A stretch of DNA of 64,000 bases, from NCBI RefSeq assembly GCF_016718685.1, contig NZ_JADKCX010000032.1, forward strand, positions 9,360 to 73,359. Direction: 5' to 3'. Made by a program: the position numbers and the translations under genes. A model generated the notes under the pieces. It saw only the letters and a list, made by a program, of their open reading frames with translations. It searched no databases and was not told where the DNA came from. Origin of the DNA: Haliscomenobacter sp. Lineage in GTDB: Bacteria; Bacteroidota; Bacteroidia; Chitinophagales; Saprospiraceae. Of this stretch, positions 18,152-28,277 are shown piece after piece (position 1 is the first letter of the stretch; each line of letters starts with the position of its first letter).

Positions 18152-19110
18152 ATGATTCACTCCCTCCGGGAGGCGGGAGCGGGAACGGCGGCGGGTTTGC
18201 GCGCGCGCGGCCGCGCTGCGGGCCCGGGGTGGGCTCCGGTCCTGCTTCCGGGACGCCGGGGGGGGGGTAAAGGCCCAGGGGGCCGGCACCCCCCAAAAAG
18301 CGCGGCCCGCCCCGCGCGGCCCCCCCCCCCCCCCCCCCCCCAGAGGGTAACCCTTCAGCCCCGCCCAAACGGCCTTTCCGGGCCCCGGTTGTTTTTTGGG
18401 CCTTTTTCCCCCCCCCGGTTTGTGGTTTGGCTTCCCGGGACCGGGTTGGGGTTCCCCCTTTTGGGCTTTGGGGGGGGGGGATTGTTTGCCTACTCTCCCC
18501 CCCCTGGGGGGCGCCGCGCCCCCCTTTCGGTTTTTTCAAACTCGCCCCCCCCCCCCCGCCCCCCCCCGTTTGCCCCGCCTTCCCGCCCCCCCCCCCCGCC
18601 CCCCCCCCCCAGCCGGGGCGAAAAAATGGGCCCAAAGTGGGGGCCCCGGCCCCCCGGCCCTTCCCCCTCGCCCCAAATTTCCCGGGGCCCCCCCCCCGCC
18701 CCCCCCCCCCCCCCCTCCCCGGAGGGCCTCTCCGGACACCCAAGGCACCAAACGGCCCCCCGTGCCAACAAAGGGTCGGGCGGCTAGAGGGGGCGGGGCC
18801 GCCCGGACCCCGCCCCGGTCCGCCCCCTCCCCCCGGGGCGGCCCCCCGCCCCGGGGGGGCGGGGCTCGCGCCCCCCGGGCGGGGGGCGGGGCCCAAGGGG
18901 GGCCCCCCCCCCCCGGGGGCCCTTCCCCTCCTTGACGGCACTCGCCCCACGCACAACCTTGTCTTTTTGCTGTCTTTGCCTTTAGCGCCGTTTGTTTTGG
19001 GGGCGGGGGGCGGGGGGGGGGGGGGGGGGGGGGGGGGGGGCGGGGGGCGCGTGGGCGCGGGGCACCCCCCCCCGGGCCCGCCCCGCCGGCCCCCCCCCCC
19101 CCCCCGCCGC
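18152..19110. other. GC-extreme homopolymer block, probable assembly artefact
   Basis: The base composition switches abruptly to almost all G and C, with runs up to 22 C (18320-18341) and 29 G (19012-19040), then returns to normal at about 19111. All long open frames here are glycine/proline/arginine strings on both strands and match no protein style of the flanks. An ATG at 18152 after the palindrome suggests a real gene begins here, and the endonuclease V-like gene resumes at 19117. The stretch most likely stands in for unresolved sequence. Nothing in it should be annotated as coding. Confidence 0.75.
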
Positions 19111-19116
19111 CACGCT

Positions 19117-19613
19117 ATGCTCATTTGCCTCGATACCGATTACCGCGCCCCCGGAGGCGCCTACGTCCTCTTCGACTCCTGGGAAGCCACCGAACCGGCA
19201 CAAGTCAACTGTGTGCGGGTCGAACAGGTTGCGCCTTATGAACCGTGGCGCTTTTTAAGCGGGAATTGCCAGGATTGTTACAAGCCTTAGCCGCTGTCGA
19301 TGTCCCCCTCGAAGCCATTTTGATTGACGCCTACGTCTGGCTGGATGAAGGACGGGGTGGTTTGGGCTGGTACTTGTACGAGGCTTTGGAACAAAAGATT
19401 CCGGTGGTAGGAATTGCTAAAACGCAGTTTCGACCTGCTGAAAAAGTAGCGATTCCGGTGCTGCGAGGTGAAAGTAAAAATCCGCTGTGGGTAACGGCGA
19501 TTGGTATGGAGGTAGCTTTTGCGGCGGAAAAGGTACAGGAGATGGCAGGGGAATTTCGAATTCCTGAGATGCTGAAGCTGGTCGATGGGCGCTGTCGGGA
19601 GTGGGTTGTTTAA
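19117..19613 (+). CDS. Endonuclease V-like protein (one frameshift)
   Basis: Similar to the Nfi/endonuclease V family, which nicks DNA or RNA near deoxyinosine/inosine. Matching blocks are an acidic LDTDYR near the start, the KRELPGLLQAL segment (glutamate of the active site by analogy), the ILIDAYVWLDE segment (second aspartate) and the C-terminal GIAKTQFRP and PVLRGESKNPLWVTAIGM blocks. The frame changes near 19245-19255 between EPWRF and FKRELPG. The reading starts at the ATG at 19117, right at the end of the GC-rich block, so the true N-terminus is uncertain. Joined length is about 165 residues, short for the family. Confidence 0.7.
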
Positions 19614-19702
19614 ACTGTTTTTTTACATATAACCTTAAAAACTGGAGATAAACTTTCTCGCCAATCTTAAAAACCCTATATTGGAAGACAAACCAACCAG
19701 TA

Positions 19703-20275
19703 ATGGCTTCCAATTCTAATGCCGAGACGATCATCAATGCGCTTCAAGCCGGAGACTCACACGCAATTGAAGCGCTTTACGCCCATCATCGAGAAGGCTT
19801 CTTCCGTTGGGCAAGTTATCGGTTTGAAGGCAACCGCCAGGATTTTGAAGATGCCTGGCAAGACGCCATCATCGCATTCTATCAACAAGTGATTCAGGGT
19901 AAACTACTACATCTTCGCCATGAAGTACGCACTTGGCTGTATGCAGTCGGGTACAAACGTTTGTTAAACAACAAGCGCAAGTTGAAGCGTATTCTTTGGA
20001 AAGATCAAATTGATGATGCGCTGGTGGTTATTGACTTTGAGCAAGAAAGTGTTGATCCTGAGAAAATAAAATTCCTGCACGCGGCACTGAAATCCATGTC
20101 TTCACAATGCCGAGAACTATTGGTAGCACGTTACTACCAGAATTTAGGCATTGAAGAAATACAACAGAACTGGAATTTAAAAAATTCCAACACGACCAGT
20201 GCTACCTTATCCCGTTGTTTGGGTCGTTTGAAAGATTGTTTCAAAAAAACATTCACCACTTTTTCCAATGGATGA
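19703..20275 (+). CDS. ECF-type RNA polymerase sigma factor
   Basis: A 190-residue sigma-70 family protein with region 2 (FEGNRQDFEDAWQDAIIAFY, residues about 50-70) and region 4 (LLVARYYQNLGIEEIQQNW, then the recognition-helix region NTTSATLSRCLGRLKD near 160-180). It overlaps the next gene by eight bases, and that gene encodes a single-span membrane protein, so the pair looks like a sigma/anti-sigma module. The third gene is a TPR-CHAT protein. It is not closely similar to the second ECF factor at 28611-29171. Confidence 0.88.
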   Translation: MASNSNAETIINALQAGDSHAIEALYAHHREGFFRWASYRFEGNRQDFEDAWQDAIIAFYQQVIQGKLLHLRHEVRTWLYAVGYKRLLNNKRKLKRILWKDQIDDALVVIDFEQESVDPEKIKFLHAALKSMSSQCRELLVARYYQNLGIEEIQQNWNLKNSNTTSATLSRCLGRLKDCFKKTFTTFSNG

Positions 20276-21134
20276 AATTGCACAAGATCTAATTGAACGT
20301 TACCACCAGAACGCGCTAAATCCAGAGGAAAAAAGGGAGTTTCAGCGCCGAATCAACACCGACGACGACTTCGCCAAAGAAGTGCAATGGCATGAACTGG
20401 CATTGGAAGCTATTCGTTTGGAGGGGGAAAAAGAATTACGCCGCCGCTTGACCACCAAGGGAATAGAACTGGACAAGAAAGCCCCAAAGCGTCCTACTAC
20501 ATTTTCCTGGCTATGGGTTCTGCTAATGGTTGTTGTTTTAGCATTAGGGCTTTGGTTCATCTATCCTAAAAGTACAAGAGATGAGGCAACTTCGCCCACT
20601 GCGCCTACTGAGAAGGCCTTTCCCACGCTCCCCTCTAGCCCAAAATCACTTGATCCCGCCCCTGATCCCCCTCAAGCTCAAATCAAACCGGCATCAGTCG
20701 ATGGCAAAAAAGTCTTTGCTGCTTATTTTGAGCCTTATCGGGATGAATCGCTGGAGCTCAGTGTTCGAGGTAACGCAGCCGAAAAACCAAGCCCTCAAGA
20801 ATATTTTCAGCAATTGTACTGGGAGGGGAAATATTCTGCCGCGCTCATCGCCTTTGATTCTTTGAACAGTTTTGCGCAGCAAGACAAGACTAATCTTTTT
20901 TTAAAGGCAAATTGTCTTTTACACGCCAAGCAAGGTAAAACAGCTGCCTCGATATTGGAAGACATGACGCAAAAAGGGCCTTCACGTTTTATGGAGCAGG
21001 TGCCCTGGTATTTGGCATTGAGTTATTTACAAACAGGCCAGATCGAAAAAGCCATGAGCGTTTTGGATGAAATTGTTGAAAAAAAGGGGGTGCACTTTGA
21101 AAATGCTACACAGTTGTACCAAGCCTTGAAGTGA
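20268..21134 (+). CDS. Single-span membrane protein, candidate anti-sigma factor with TPR-like end
   Basis: A 288-residue protein with a cytosolic charged N-terminus (about 85 residues), one transmembrane helix (SWLWVLLMVVVLALGLWFI, about 86-104), a proline-rich linker, and a helical C-terminal part (from about residue 170) with TPR-style repeats (EGKYSAALIAFDSL, TGQIEKAMSVLDEI). The layout and the eight-base overlap with the ECF gene suggest it holds the sigma factor at the membrane. I see no zinc-finger anti-sigma motif, so the role is inferred from position and topology. Confidence 0.7.
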   Translation: MDEIAQDLIERYHQNALNPEEKREFQRRINTDDDFAKEVQWHELALEAIRLEGEKELRRRLTTKGIELDKKAPKRPTTFSWLWVLLMVVVLALGLWFIYPKSTRDEATSPTAPTEKAFPTLPSSPKSLDPAPDPPQAQIKPASVDGKKVFAAYFEPYRDESLELSVRGNAAEKPSPQEYFQQLYWEGKYSAALIAFDSLNSFAQQDKTNLFLKANCLLHAKQGKTAASILEDMTQKGPSRFMEQVPWYLALSYLQTGQIEKAMSVLDEIVEKKGVHFENATQLYQALK

Positions 21135-21166
21135 TTCTATTTGCCTAATTTTCAATCCATATCCAC

Positions 21167-23854
21167 ATGAAAAAAGCAATTTTATACTCCATTATGCTAT
21201 TTTCTGGGTTCCTCAGCTACGGACAAGGAGGCATTGACAAAGCAGATAGTTTGGTTCAACAAGCTCGCTACTTAAATCAGGATCGAAAATTCAAACAGGC
21301 ACTCGAAAAAATGGCTTTAGCAGAACCCCTCACCTTAAGCACATTTGGGCATGAGAGTATCCGCTATGCTGATTTATGCTATGTCTATGGACTCATTCAA
21401 CTCAGTTATAGCAATTACAAAGAGGCTGAAAAATGGCTGGATAAGTGCAGTGCAATCCGGCTAAAATTGCTAGGAAAAGAGCACTTAGACTATTTAAGGA
21501 GTTTGTATTTCCTGGGAAATGTATACTACCACATGGGTGACAATTACGAACGAGCAGAGCAATGTTATCTTGAAGTAAAAGCGATTGAAGAATACACGGT
21601 TGGAGTTAACAGTCTTGAATATGCTGGTATATTAAGTGCTCTGGGTGTGTTGTATTTAAGAATGGGAAACTACGACATATCTGAAAAGTTATTTTTGGAG
21701 GCTTTACACATAAAAGAACAAAAACTAGGAAAAGAGCATCAATCATATGGGGGCACGCTTAATAATCTTGCAATAGTTTATTCTGCAAGAAAAAACTACG
21801 AAGAAGCAGAAAAGTTTTATAAAGCCAATATTGAAATCATTGCCAAGGAGTTCGGCAAAAGTAGTATAGGTTACGCCGGAGGGATAATGAATCTAGCCAG
21901 TATTTATATTAAAACAGGACATTATGTAGATGCTGAGCTACTATTTCTTGAATCGAAACGCATTTTTGAACTAGTGCCTGATTTTTCAAAAATCCCATCA
22001 TATATGTCCTGTATGGAGTTTCTAGGTGAGTTATACTATGCGATGGGAAAATTTGATTTATCAGAACATTATCATCTCATCGCTAAAGAATTAAGAGAGA
22101 AAGAACTTGGAAAAGAACACCTATCTTTTCAAATGAGCCTTGCTAATCTTTCCCTAACCTATTGGGCTAAAAGAGATTATGTTAAAGCGGCTTCCTATTT
22201 GACGGATGCAGCCGATATGCGCAGAAGGCTTTTGTTCAATGCTTCAAGGCATCTCTCTGAAAAAGAAGTTTTTTCCTATACCCAGCTTTTTGAACAAGAG
22301 CTTGATCAACATTATTCCTTCGCGAATGATCATTTTGCGGTTCTTCCACATTTTACAACTTCTTGTTACAACAATACGCTTTTCCATAAAGGCTTCTTGC
22401 TCAATATTTCGCAGCGTTTCAGAAGCCAGAACATAACCAACACCCAGCTCCCCGACAAACTCCAACAAATCCAAAACCATCGCAATCAATTTGTCTGCTG
22501 AATATGCTCTTCCACAAGCAGAACGGAATCAGGCTAAAATCATAGCATTAGAAGGCATGGTCAATACCCTGGAAAAGGAACTCAGTCGTACTGTAGTTGG
22601 CTATGGCGAAGTAGTTCGCCAGGTACAGTGGCAGGATGTACAAGCTGCGTTGAAACCAGATGAAGTAGCTTTAGAATTTCTCCATTTTAATTACGAAAAC
22701 CCCAAAACCACTGGTAAAGTACTTTATGCAGCTTTGTTGTTGAAACCCAACCAACCCTATCCGATATTTATCCCGCTTTTTGACGAAAAAGCCTTGGAAG
22801 CGCTGATCCCACCCCTGGATCGCTTGCGCTCGGAGTACATCAATCAACTGTACCAAAATAATGCGACTGCCCGCTTGATCTGGGCACCATTGAGGCCCAC
22901 TTGCAGGAAGTAAAACCGTGTATTATGCCCCATCTGGGCTATTGCATCGAATCAATTTGGCGGCCTTATCTACTGGGCCGCGACGTATTTTAGCCGACAA
23001 GCACAATTTTGTAACCCTGGGTAGTACCCGTCAATTGGTTGCTCCATCTCAATTCGCATCGGCTCAAACAACAGCAGCGTTGTATGGCGCCATTCAATAC
23101 GATATGGACAGCACTGCCATTCGGCCAGTATCGGTAAACAAAAATGCGAGTCATCGCGGACTAGATTTTGATCAAGTCGACTCTACCCTACGCGGAAGTA
23201 CTTGGGGATTCCTCAAATACTCTGAAAAAGAAACCACAGAGATTGCGGCAGCTTTACAAAAAGCAAACATTCCCAATGTTTTACACAAAGGTTACTCCGC
23301 TTCAGAAGAATCTTTTAAAGCAATTGGCAAACAAAGCCCTTCCCCCCGGATTCTGCACCTTTCAACTCACGGCTATTTTTTTCCCGATCCCAAAACCCAG
23401 GTGGATACAGCAGCTGGTCCAGCCTTTACACTCTCGGATCACCCCATGATTCGCTCGGGGCTGATTTTAGCGGGTGCCAATCATGCCTGGCAGACAGGCC
23501 GCCCCTTGGGTAACCGCGAAGATGGCGTCCTCACTGCATACGAGATCAGTCAGATGAATCTCTCGAATACAGAATTGGTGGTCCTATCTGCTTGTGAAAC
23601 CGGGCTGGGCGAAATTCGAGGCAGCGAAGGTGTTTATGGCCTACAGCGTGCCTTCAAAAGTGCCGGTGCCAAAACGCTGGTGATGTCCCTTTGGCAGGTT
23701 CCCGATTACCAAACCCAGGAATTGATGGCCTTATTTTATCAAAAACTAATCTATCAAAAACAAACTGCTCACCAGGCTCTGCTGAATGCACAGCGAGAGA
23801 TGCGACAGAAAGGGCTATGCGCCTTATGATTGGGCGGGTTTTGTGATGGTGGAG
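21167..23854 (+). CDS. TPR-CHAT caspase-like peptidase (three frameshifts)
   Basis: The start at 21167 gives a signal peptide (MKKAILYSIMLFSGFLSYGQ), so it is probably exported. Residues about 25-400 are TPR repeats of the kinesin-light-chain style (repeated GKEH, YAGIL, YEEAEKFY units). The C-terminal third is a CHAT domain with the histidine motif ILHLSTHGYFF and the cysteine motif VVLSACETGLGE, the catalytic dyad of the separase/caspase fold. Frames change near 22496, 22912 and 23815, and the last piece ends YDWAGFVMVE. Joined length is about 895 residues. It follows the sigma/anti-sigma pair by 32 bases. The target is unknown. Confidence 0.88.
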
Positions 23855-24021
23855 TAATTCGAAAAATAAATTCAATACACTGTTAAGAATTTGGTGGCGG
23901 CGGTACTAGCTCGACATCATTGGGGCGGCTGGGGTCCGCTTTGCGGCTTGCTTTTTGGTGAAGAGGGGCGCCACAAGTTTTCCCGGGAACCCATGTGATA
24001 AAATTTAACTAAATCTAACAC

Positions 24022-26139
24022 ATGAAACAAACCATTTTACTTTTATTTTTCCTTGTGCAAAGTGCATTGATCACCGCACAAAACTGGCAGCCCATCATTC
24101 CAGCCTCCTCGCCTACTCCCGAATCAGCTTTCCGCTGGGAATTCATGAGTGTAGTTAATGCCGACACCGCCTGGTTTGCCGATCCTTTTGGCGTGGTCAC
24201 ACGTACGCTGGATGGTGGAGAAAGCTGGAATACCAGCTTCATTTCCGTACCTGACGAGGTGTTCCTGGATTACTATTTAGGGTCTTTTTTTGCTGCTGAT
24301 GCACAACAAGCTTTTACGGTGTGGTTTCATATCGATGGGACGAGCACGTTGACCTTCCGCACGATGGATGGAGGTGAAACCTGGAATCCAGCTTTTCCGA
24401 ATGGGGAGTTTAACGAGCCAGGCAGTTTTCTGAATGGCATCCATTTTTTCAGTCCCAGTACCGCGCTGGCCTGGGGCGACCCCATTAGGGATACTTTTGA
24501 ATTGTATCGCACCATCGACGGCGGCAACACCTGGAACAAGATCAAGGGGCCAAGGTCGCTGAATAATGAAATAAGCTACTTTAGTGCTTATGACACTTAC
24601 GGTGACACCATCTGGATTGGCACCGTCCTTGGCAGGGTGTTGAAAAGCTATGATCAGGGGCAAAACTGGAGTGTTGTTTCCTTACCCCTTGCGATTGACA
24701 TTGGAGGTATTGCGCTGAACAATGGTGATGAGGGTGCATTGAGTGTGATCGGTGGAAATGTATGGCTCACTGCTGATGGAGGTAGCAATTGGACGCAAGG
24801 CACCCGCCGTAGCGTAGACCGCAGCTCACCCAACCGTATCTTTAGCATCAAAAATCAACCTGATGTATACCTGAGTAGCAATGAATCGGAAGGTTGGGCC
24901 GATCTCAGTTTTGATAAATGTAAGACCTGGAGCATTAGCCTTCTCCAGCCCGGAGTAGCCAGTTTGAGCAAAGTCAAATTCATTGACGCCCAAACAGCCT
25001 GGGCGATCCAGAATGACAGCACGGTGCTCAAATGGACCAATCCTCCAGTGCTTTTTGATCCGGTTGAGCCGGATTATACCGCTATAAAAAGCAAACACGC
25101 CAGTGGTATACCCACATCAGGTGCTCGACTGGCTTTATGGTCTGCCCCGGCTGGCAGCTATGGAATAGAACACAAGCTACTAAAAAACGGGAATACCCTT
25201 TCCACCCTAAAAGAAAATCTGGCCCTGCAGCCCAAGCAGGTTTCCACCAGTTATTCCAATGCGGCGCTGAATGGCAAAGGCAATTATATTTTTCAAACCA
25301 GTTTGTTGAACAACAACAATACCGTTGAACAGCAACACGAAATGAATCTTGTGGTCGGTGATTCTGTTTTTGCCAAAGACAGTGACCATAGTGTGTTTTT
25401 TTCGGGAGAGAGCCGGGGTAATTTTATCGACCTACTCGTACAGGATACCCTAACTTCCATCACGGCAAAAGTGTATGCTTTCAGACCTTCCAGGGTCTCT
25501 TTTTGGGTCTATGGCTTCAACCCGAGCACACGCCGGTATGACCAGCGTGTACTCAATTCGGAACCCATCCAGCTCACCCCGAAAGACACCATACTCGTCT
25601 TCGGGGAAGATTCGCTGACAGTCCCTGTACCAGTGGAGTGGATTACCTTCAAACTATCCAGTAATTTAACACTAAATCCAGGTCGGTATGCCGTTGGTTT
25701 ACAATACGTCAGCGGAGGGGGATCATATCAAATGGATGGAAGGAAGGTTAGTAAACAGGCCCTGTTTGTACGTGCACTTAATCGAGTGGATTCTATTGTA
25801 GGGTATGCTTTTACACCCATGATTCGGGCCAATTTCAACAATACAAACCTTACTGTGTCGACAAAAGATCCAGATCTGGCGGTCGGCATCAAGGTATTCC
25901 CCAATCCAAGTTCTGATTGGCTGTCTTTTGATTTACCGGATACCCTGCCCGAGCGTTTGGGTGGCACCAAAGCATTATCACTGCGGCTGTACAACCTGAA
26001 CGGACAGGAAATGTATCGTCAAATGATCAATGCCGGACTCAGCACAATCAGGATAGACCAGCTGCCTCAAGGTGTTTACCTTTGGCAAATCAGTGGAAGG
26101 AATGGAAAACTGGTTGCAGGAACAGTGGTCAAAAAATAG
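24022..26139 (+). CDS. Secreted YCF48/sortilin-like beta-propeller protein with T9SS C-terminal signal
   Basis: A 705-residue surface or secreted protein. The signal peptide is MKQTILLLFFLVQSALITAQ. Residues about 20-340 contain repeated LDGGESWN, MDGGETWN, IDGGNTWN, DQGQNWS and DGGSNWT motifs, the BNR/Asp-box type repeats of a propeller. A beta-sandwich middle follows. The last 80 residues form a type A type IX secretion sorting domain (VFPNPSSDWLSF, LYNLNGQEMY, LPQGVYLW). This marks export through the Bacteroidota type IX system. It lies 168 bases after the CHAT gene on the same strand; functional linkage is not shown. Confidence 0.9.
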   Translation: MKQTILLLFFLVQSALITAQNWQPIIPASSPTPESAFRWEFMSVVNADTAWFADPFGVVTRTLDGGESWNTSFISVPDEVFLDYYLGSFFAADAQQAFTVWFHIDGTSTLTFRTMDGGETWNPAFPNGEFNEPGSFLNGIHFFSPSTALAWGDPIRDTFELYRTIDGGNTWNKIKGPRSLNNEISYFSAYDTYGDTIWIGTVLGRVLKSYDQGQNWSVVSLPLAIDIGGIALNNGDEGALSVIGGNVWLTADGGSNWTQGTRRSVDRSSPNRIFSIKNQPDVYLSSNESEGWADLSFDKCKTWSISLLQPGVASLSKVKFIDAQTAWAIQNDSTVLKWTNPPVLFDPVEPDYTAIKSKHASGIPTSGARLALWSAPAGSYGIEHKLLKNGNTLSTLKENLALQPKQVSTSYSNAALNGKGNYIFQTSLLNNNNTVEQQHEMNLVVGDSVFAKDSDHSVFFSGESRGNFIDLLVQDTLTSITAKVYAFRPSRVSFWVYGFNPSTRRYDQRVLNSEPIQLTPKDTILVFGEDSLTVPVPVEWITFKLSSNLTLNPGRYAVGLQYVSGGGSYQMDGRKVSKQALFVRALNRVDSIVGYAFTPMIRANFNNTNLTVSTKDPDLAVGIKVFPNPSSDWLSFDLPDTLPERLGGTKALSLRLYNLNGQEMYRQMINAGLSTIRIDQLPQGVYLWQISGRNGKLVAGTVVKK

Positions 26140-26252
26140 AAAAATGTCGCTTCTAATGGAGCATTTGTCTTTGTAAGCATGGGCAATGATCTGGTCGACA
26201 GGCGAGCGCTTTTACTAGATAACAATAGACTAAACCCCAGATGATGCGATAA

Positions 26253-26288
26253 GGGGCTGTTTCAGAACGTAGGTTCAGAGGCAGCCCC
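26253..26288. terminator. Hairpin in the 26139-26406 gap
   Basis: GGGGCTG (26253-26259) pairs with CAGCCCC (26282-26288), with an inner GAAC/GTTC pair. Five A follow on the plus strand. It lies between two convergent genes and could end either. The start GGGGCTGTTTC resembles the tips of some insertion sequences, but no transposase is present. Confidence 0.4.
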
Positions 26289-26405
26289 AAAAAGTTACCA
26301 AAATAGTATTGTTAAGCGTTTATTTGAAGTCGCAAGAGGTCGAGAAACTTTACAGTTGCACCAGAGCGTTGAGGTGTCTTTGACTGTACAATCTGTGGAT
26401 AACCA

Positions 26406-27408
26406 TCAATCTTTTGGAAACCCAAACCGCTTGTCAAACAAAAAATCATTATCCGTCAAAGTCAACAAAAAAGCAATAAGGTCTGCTTTTTCATTGGAAC
26501 TTAAGACGATCTGTGCTTTTAATTCATCGGTTTCAGTATAATGATTGAGTACTTCTCGCAGCTTTTTAAAACGACCATCGTGCATATAAGGGAAAGTGAA
26601 TTGGATATTGCGCAAGGTAGGCACCTTGAATTTGAAACTATCAACGGGCATACGAGTGATGGTAAATCTGCCCAAATCATTCAAAGTGGGGTCGATGGGG
26701 AGTCCATTTTTTTCAAAATTTTGATTGGTAAACAGAGGCTCTGGGTGACAGGATGCGCAATGCTTTCTGAAAAGCTGCAAACCGTTTTTTTCCTGATCTG
26801 TAAATGTTCCACCGGCTTCTTCTCGGATGTATTTATCGTATTTTGAATTGGATGAGTTGAGGTGAAGCGTAAATTGTGAAAAAGCCAGCAGCATTTTTTG
26901 GCCAGTTGCTAAACTATCATTAAAAGCGCTAAAAAATAGCGCTTTATACTTTTTAGCATTGTTTAGTTTTTGAATAACCCGTGCTAATTTTTCATCCATT
27001 TCCACCGAACTACTGAGCGGAGCTAAAGGCTGCATGTCCAAATGATTGACCGCGCCATCCCACATGAAATTTTTACTCCAAGCCAGATTCATGATCGTCA
27101 TGGAGTTGCGTGTGCCGACTTTATCATCGATGCCATGACTTAAATCGTGGTCAACATGCGTGAAACCAGTGGCTTGTAAATGGCAACTGGCACAAGAAAT
27201 TGTGCTGTCTCTGGATAAAATGGGGTCATAAAACAGCTGCCTACCCAACTCAAAGCCTTCTTTTGTTAAAGGATTTTTAGAAAAATCATACACTGGCTTT
27301 GGCCAACCTTTGGGAATAACAAGGGGCATCGGCGTGGTTTTTTAGCGCACTAAAAGCAAAGATGATGAGGGTAAAAAATCCGAAGAGGCAAAGGGCTTCT
27401 ACCTTCAA
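26406..27408 (-). CDS. Di-haem cytochrome c peroxidase family protein (MauG/MbnH-like), one frameshift
   Basis: A periplasmic di-haem enzyme with two c-type haem sites, CASCHLQATGF (about residue 48 of the main frame) and CASCHPEPLF (about 185), and the family blocks GTRNSMTIMN, MWDGA and FKVPTLRNI. The main frame opens at 27329. The upstream 27 codons in the next frame (from a TTG at 27408) read as a signal peptide ending SALKNHADA, so one base is probably missing near 27328. Its neighbour is an MbnP-type protein; MbnP and MbnH are a known pair in which the di-haem protein oxidises a tryptophan of MbnP to kynurenine, which then binds copper. Confidence 0.85.
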
Positions 27409-27829
27409 TTTTTAAATTGATGTAGCCACTTTGCCATGCCCAGTACATCCCTTTTTGTGGGTCTAAATCACCGCCTAATGCACCAGAAACATTGATCAAG
27501 CTATCAATGCCCAGGTTGAAATGTATTGTTTTGAGGCGTTTTAAGTCTATTTTTTGCGTAATGATGTGTAGTGAAGCGGGTTCAAAAACATCAATTAAAT
27601 GGGCACTTACGGTGTCTTTGATCCAGGTGTTATCGTCCATTTCAAACTGAATATTGGACAGATAAAATCGGATGTTGTCGAACTGGACACTATCCCCTTT
27701 TGTACTTACATACCAGGTGTTTTCCGCAATCGGCCGACCATCAAAAATGGGTAAAATGCTAAGCTGCGCGGTGGCTGGATAGGCAAAATAAGACAAGATG
27801 AAGAGAAGGATTCCGGGTTTAATGCTCAT
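27350..27829 (-). CDS. MbnP-like protein, C-terminally truncated
   Basis: A 159-residue exported protein with a signal peptide (MSIKPGILLFILSYFAYPATAQ) and MbnP-family blocks: SVQFDNIRFYLSNIQF-like, LKTIHFNLGIDS, and DPQKGMYWAWQSGYINLKIEG. Family members run to roughly 240 residues, but here the homology stops at LKIEGRSP, and the last ten residues are out-of-frame reading of the neighbouring signal peptide. The stop at 27350 therefore overlaps the start of the MauG/MbnH gene by about 58 bases. Either the C-terminal third was deleted in the genome or the assembly collapsed here. Confidence 0.75.
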   Translation of the reverse strand: MSIKPGILLFILSYFAYPATAQLSILPIFDGRPIAENTWYVSTKGDSVQFDNIRFYLSNIQFEMDDNTWIKDTVSAHLIDVFEPASLHIITQKIDLKRLKTIHFNLGIDSLINVSGALGGDLDPQKGMYWAWQSGYINLKIEGRSPLPLRIFYPHHLCF

Positions 27830-28277
27830 TTTTAGGCTTTTGTCGGTTGTTTTTCGGCATCAAAATTCTTTGAACCGTTTTACCCAGTAAGGCATCCAGT
27901 TGTGCTTGTTGTTTGGGCGTACATATTTTACGGACATCTTTGAAATGCTCGTAAGTTACGCGCTCAATTTCGGCTTGCAAAAGGCCTATTTCTTGAATTA
28001 TTGAATCAGTTGCTGCTTGTTTTTGAGCATACAGGACTTGCCTTTTTGCAGCAATTTGGGTCAACAAACTATCATGAATCCGGTGATGCTCTTGATGCAA
28101 AGTTCGATAAAGGGCTTGTTGTTTTTTATCCATTTTTAATGCTTCAACCAGCACCCGATCTGGTCTCAATCCTCGATTGCCTCCATGTGGCGGGCGGTGC
28201 AACCAAAAGAATAGCAATGTCGCCGCATTGATGATCAAAGTGATTGCCACTAAGTATTTAAGCCACTTATTTTTCAT
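27819..28277 (-). CDS. CpxP/Spy-like periplasmic protein
   Basis: A 152-residue protein with an N-terminal transmembrane or signal anchor (WLKYLVAITLIINAATLLFFWL), then a helical, Gln/Lys/His-rich domain (MDKKQQALYRTLHQEHHRIHDSLL) as in LTXXQ-type periplasmic metal or envelope-stress sensors. It overlaps both neighbours by about ten bases, so it is in the same operon as the ECF sigma factor and the MbnP/MbnH pair. A metal- or envelope-sensing role is inferred from family style and position. Confidence 0.75.
   Translation of the reverse strand: MKNKWLKYLVAITLIINAATLLFFWLHRPPHGGNRGLRPDRVLVEALKMDKKQQALYRTLHQEHHRIHDSLLTQIAAKRQVLYAQKQAATDSIIQEIGLLQAEIERVTYEHFKDVRKICTPKQQAQLDALLGKTVQRILMPKNNRQKPKNEH

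Noticed and set aside
18144..19124. Long open frames on both strands rich in Gly, Pro and Arg
   Set aside because: They arise from G/C homopolymers in the anomalous block and show no family sequence; treated as artefact.
26253..26288. Possible insertion-sequence end (GGGGCTGTTTC)
   Set aside because: No transposase, second terminal repeat or target duplication was seen; kept only as a hairpin.
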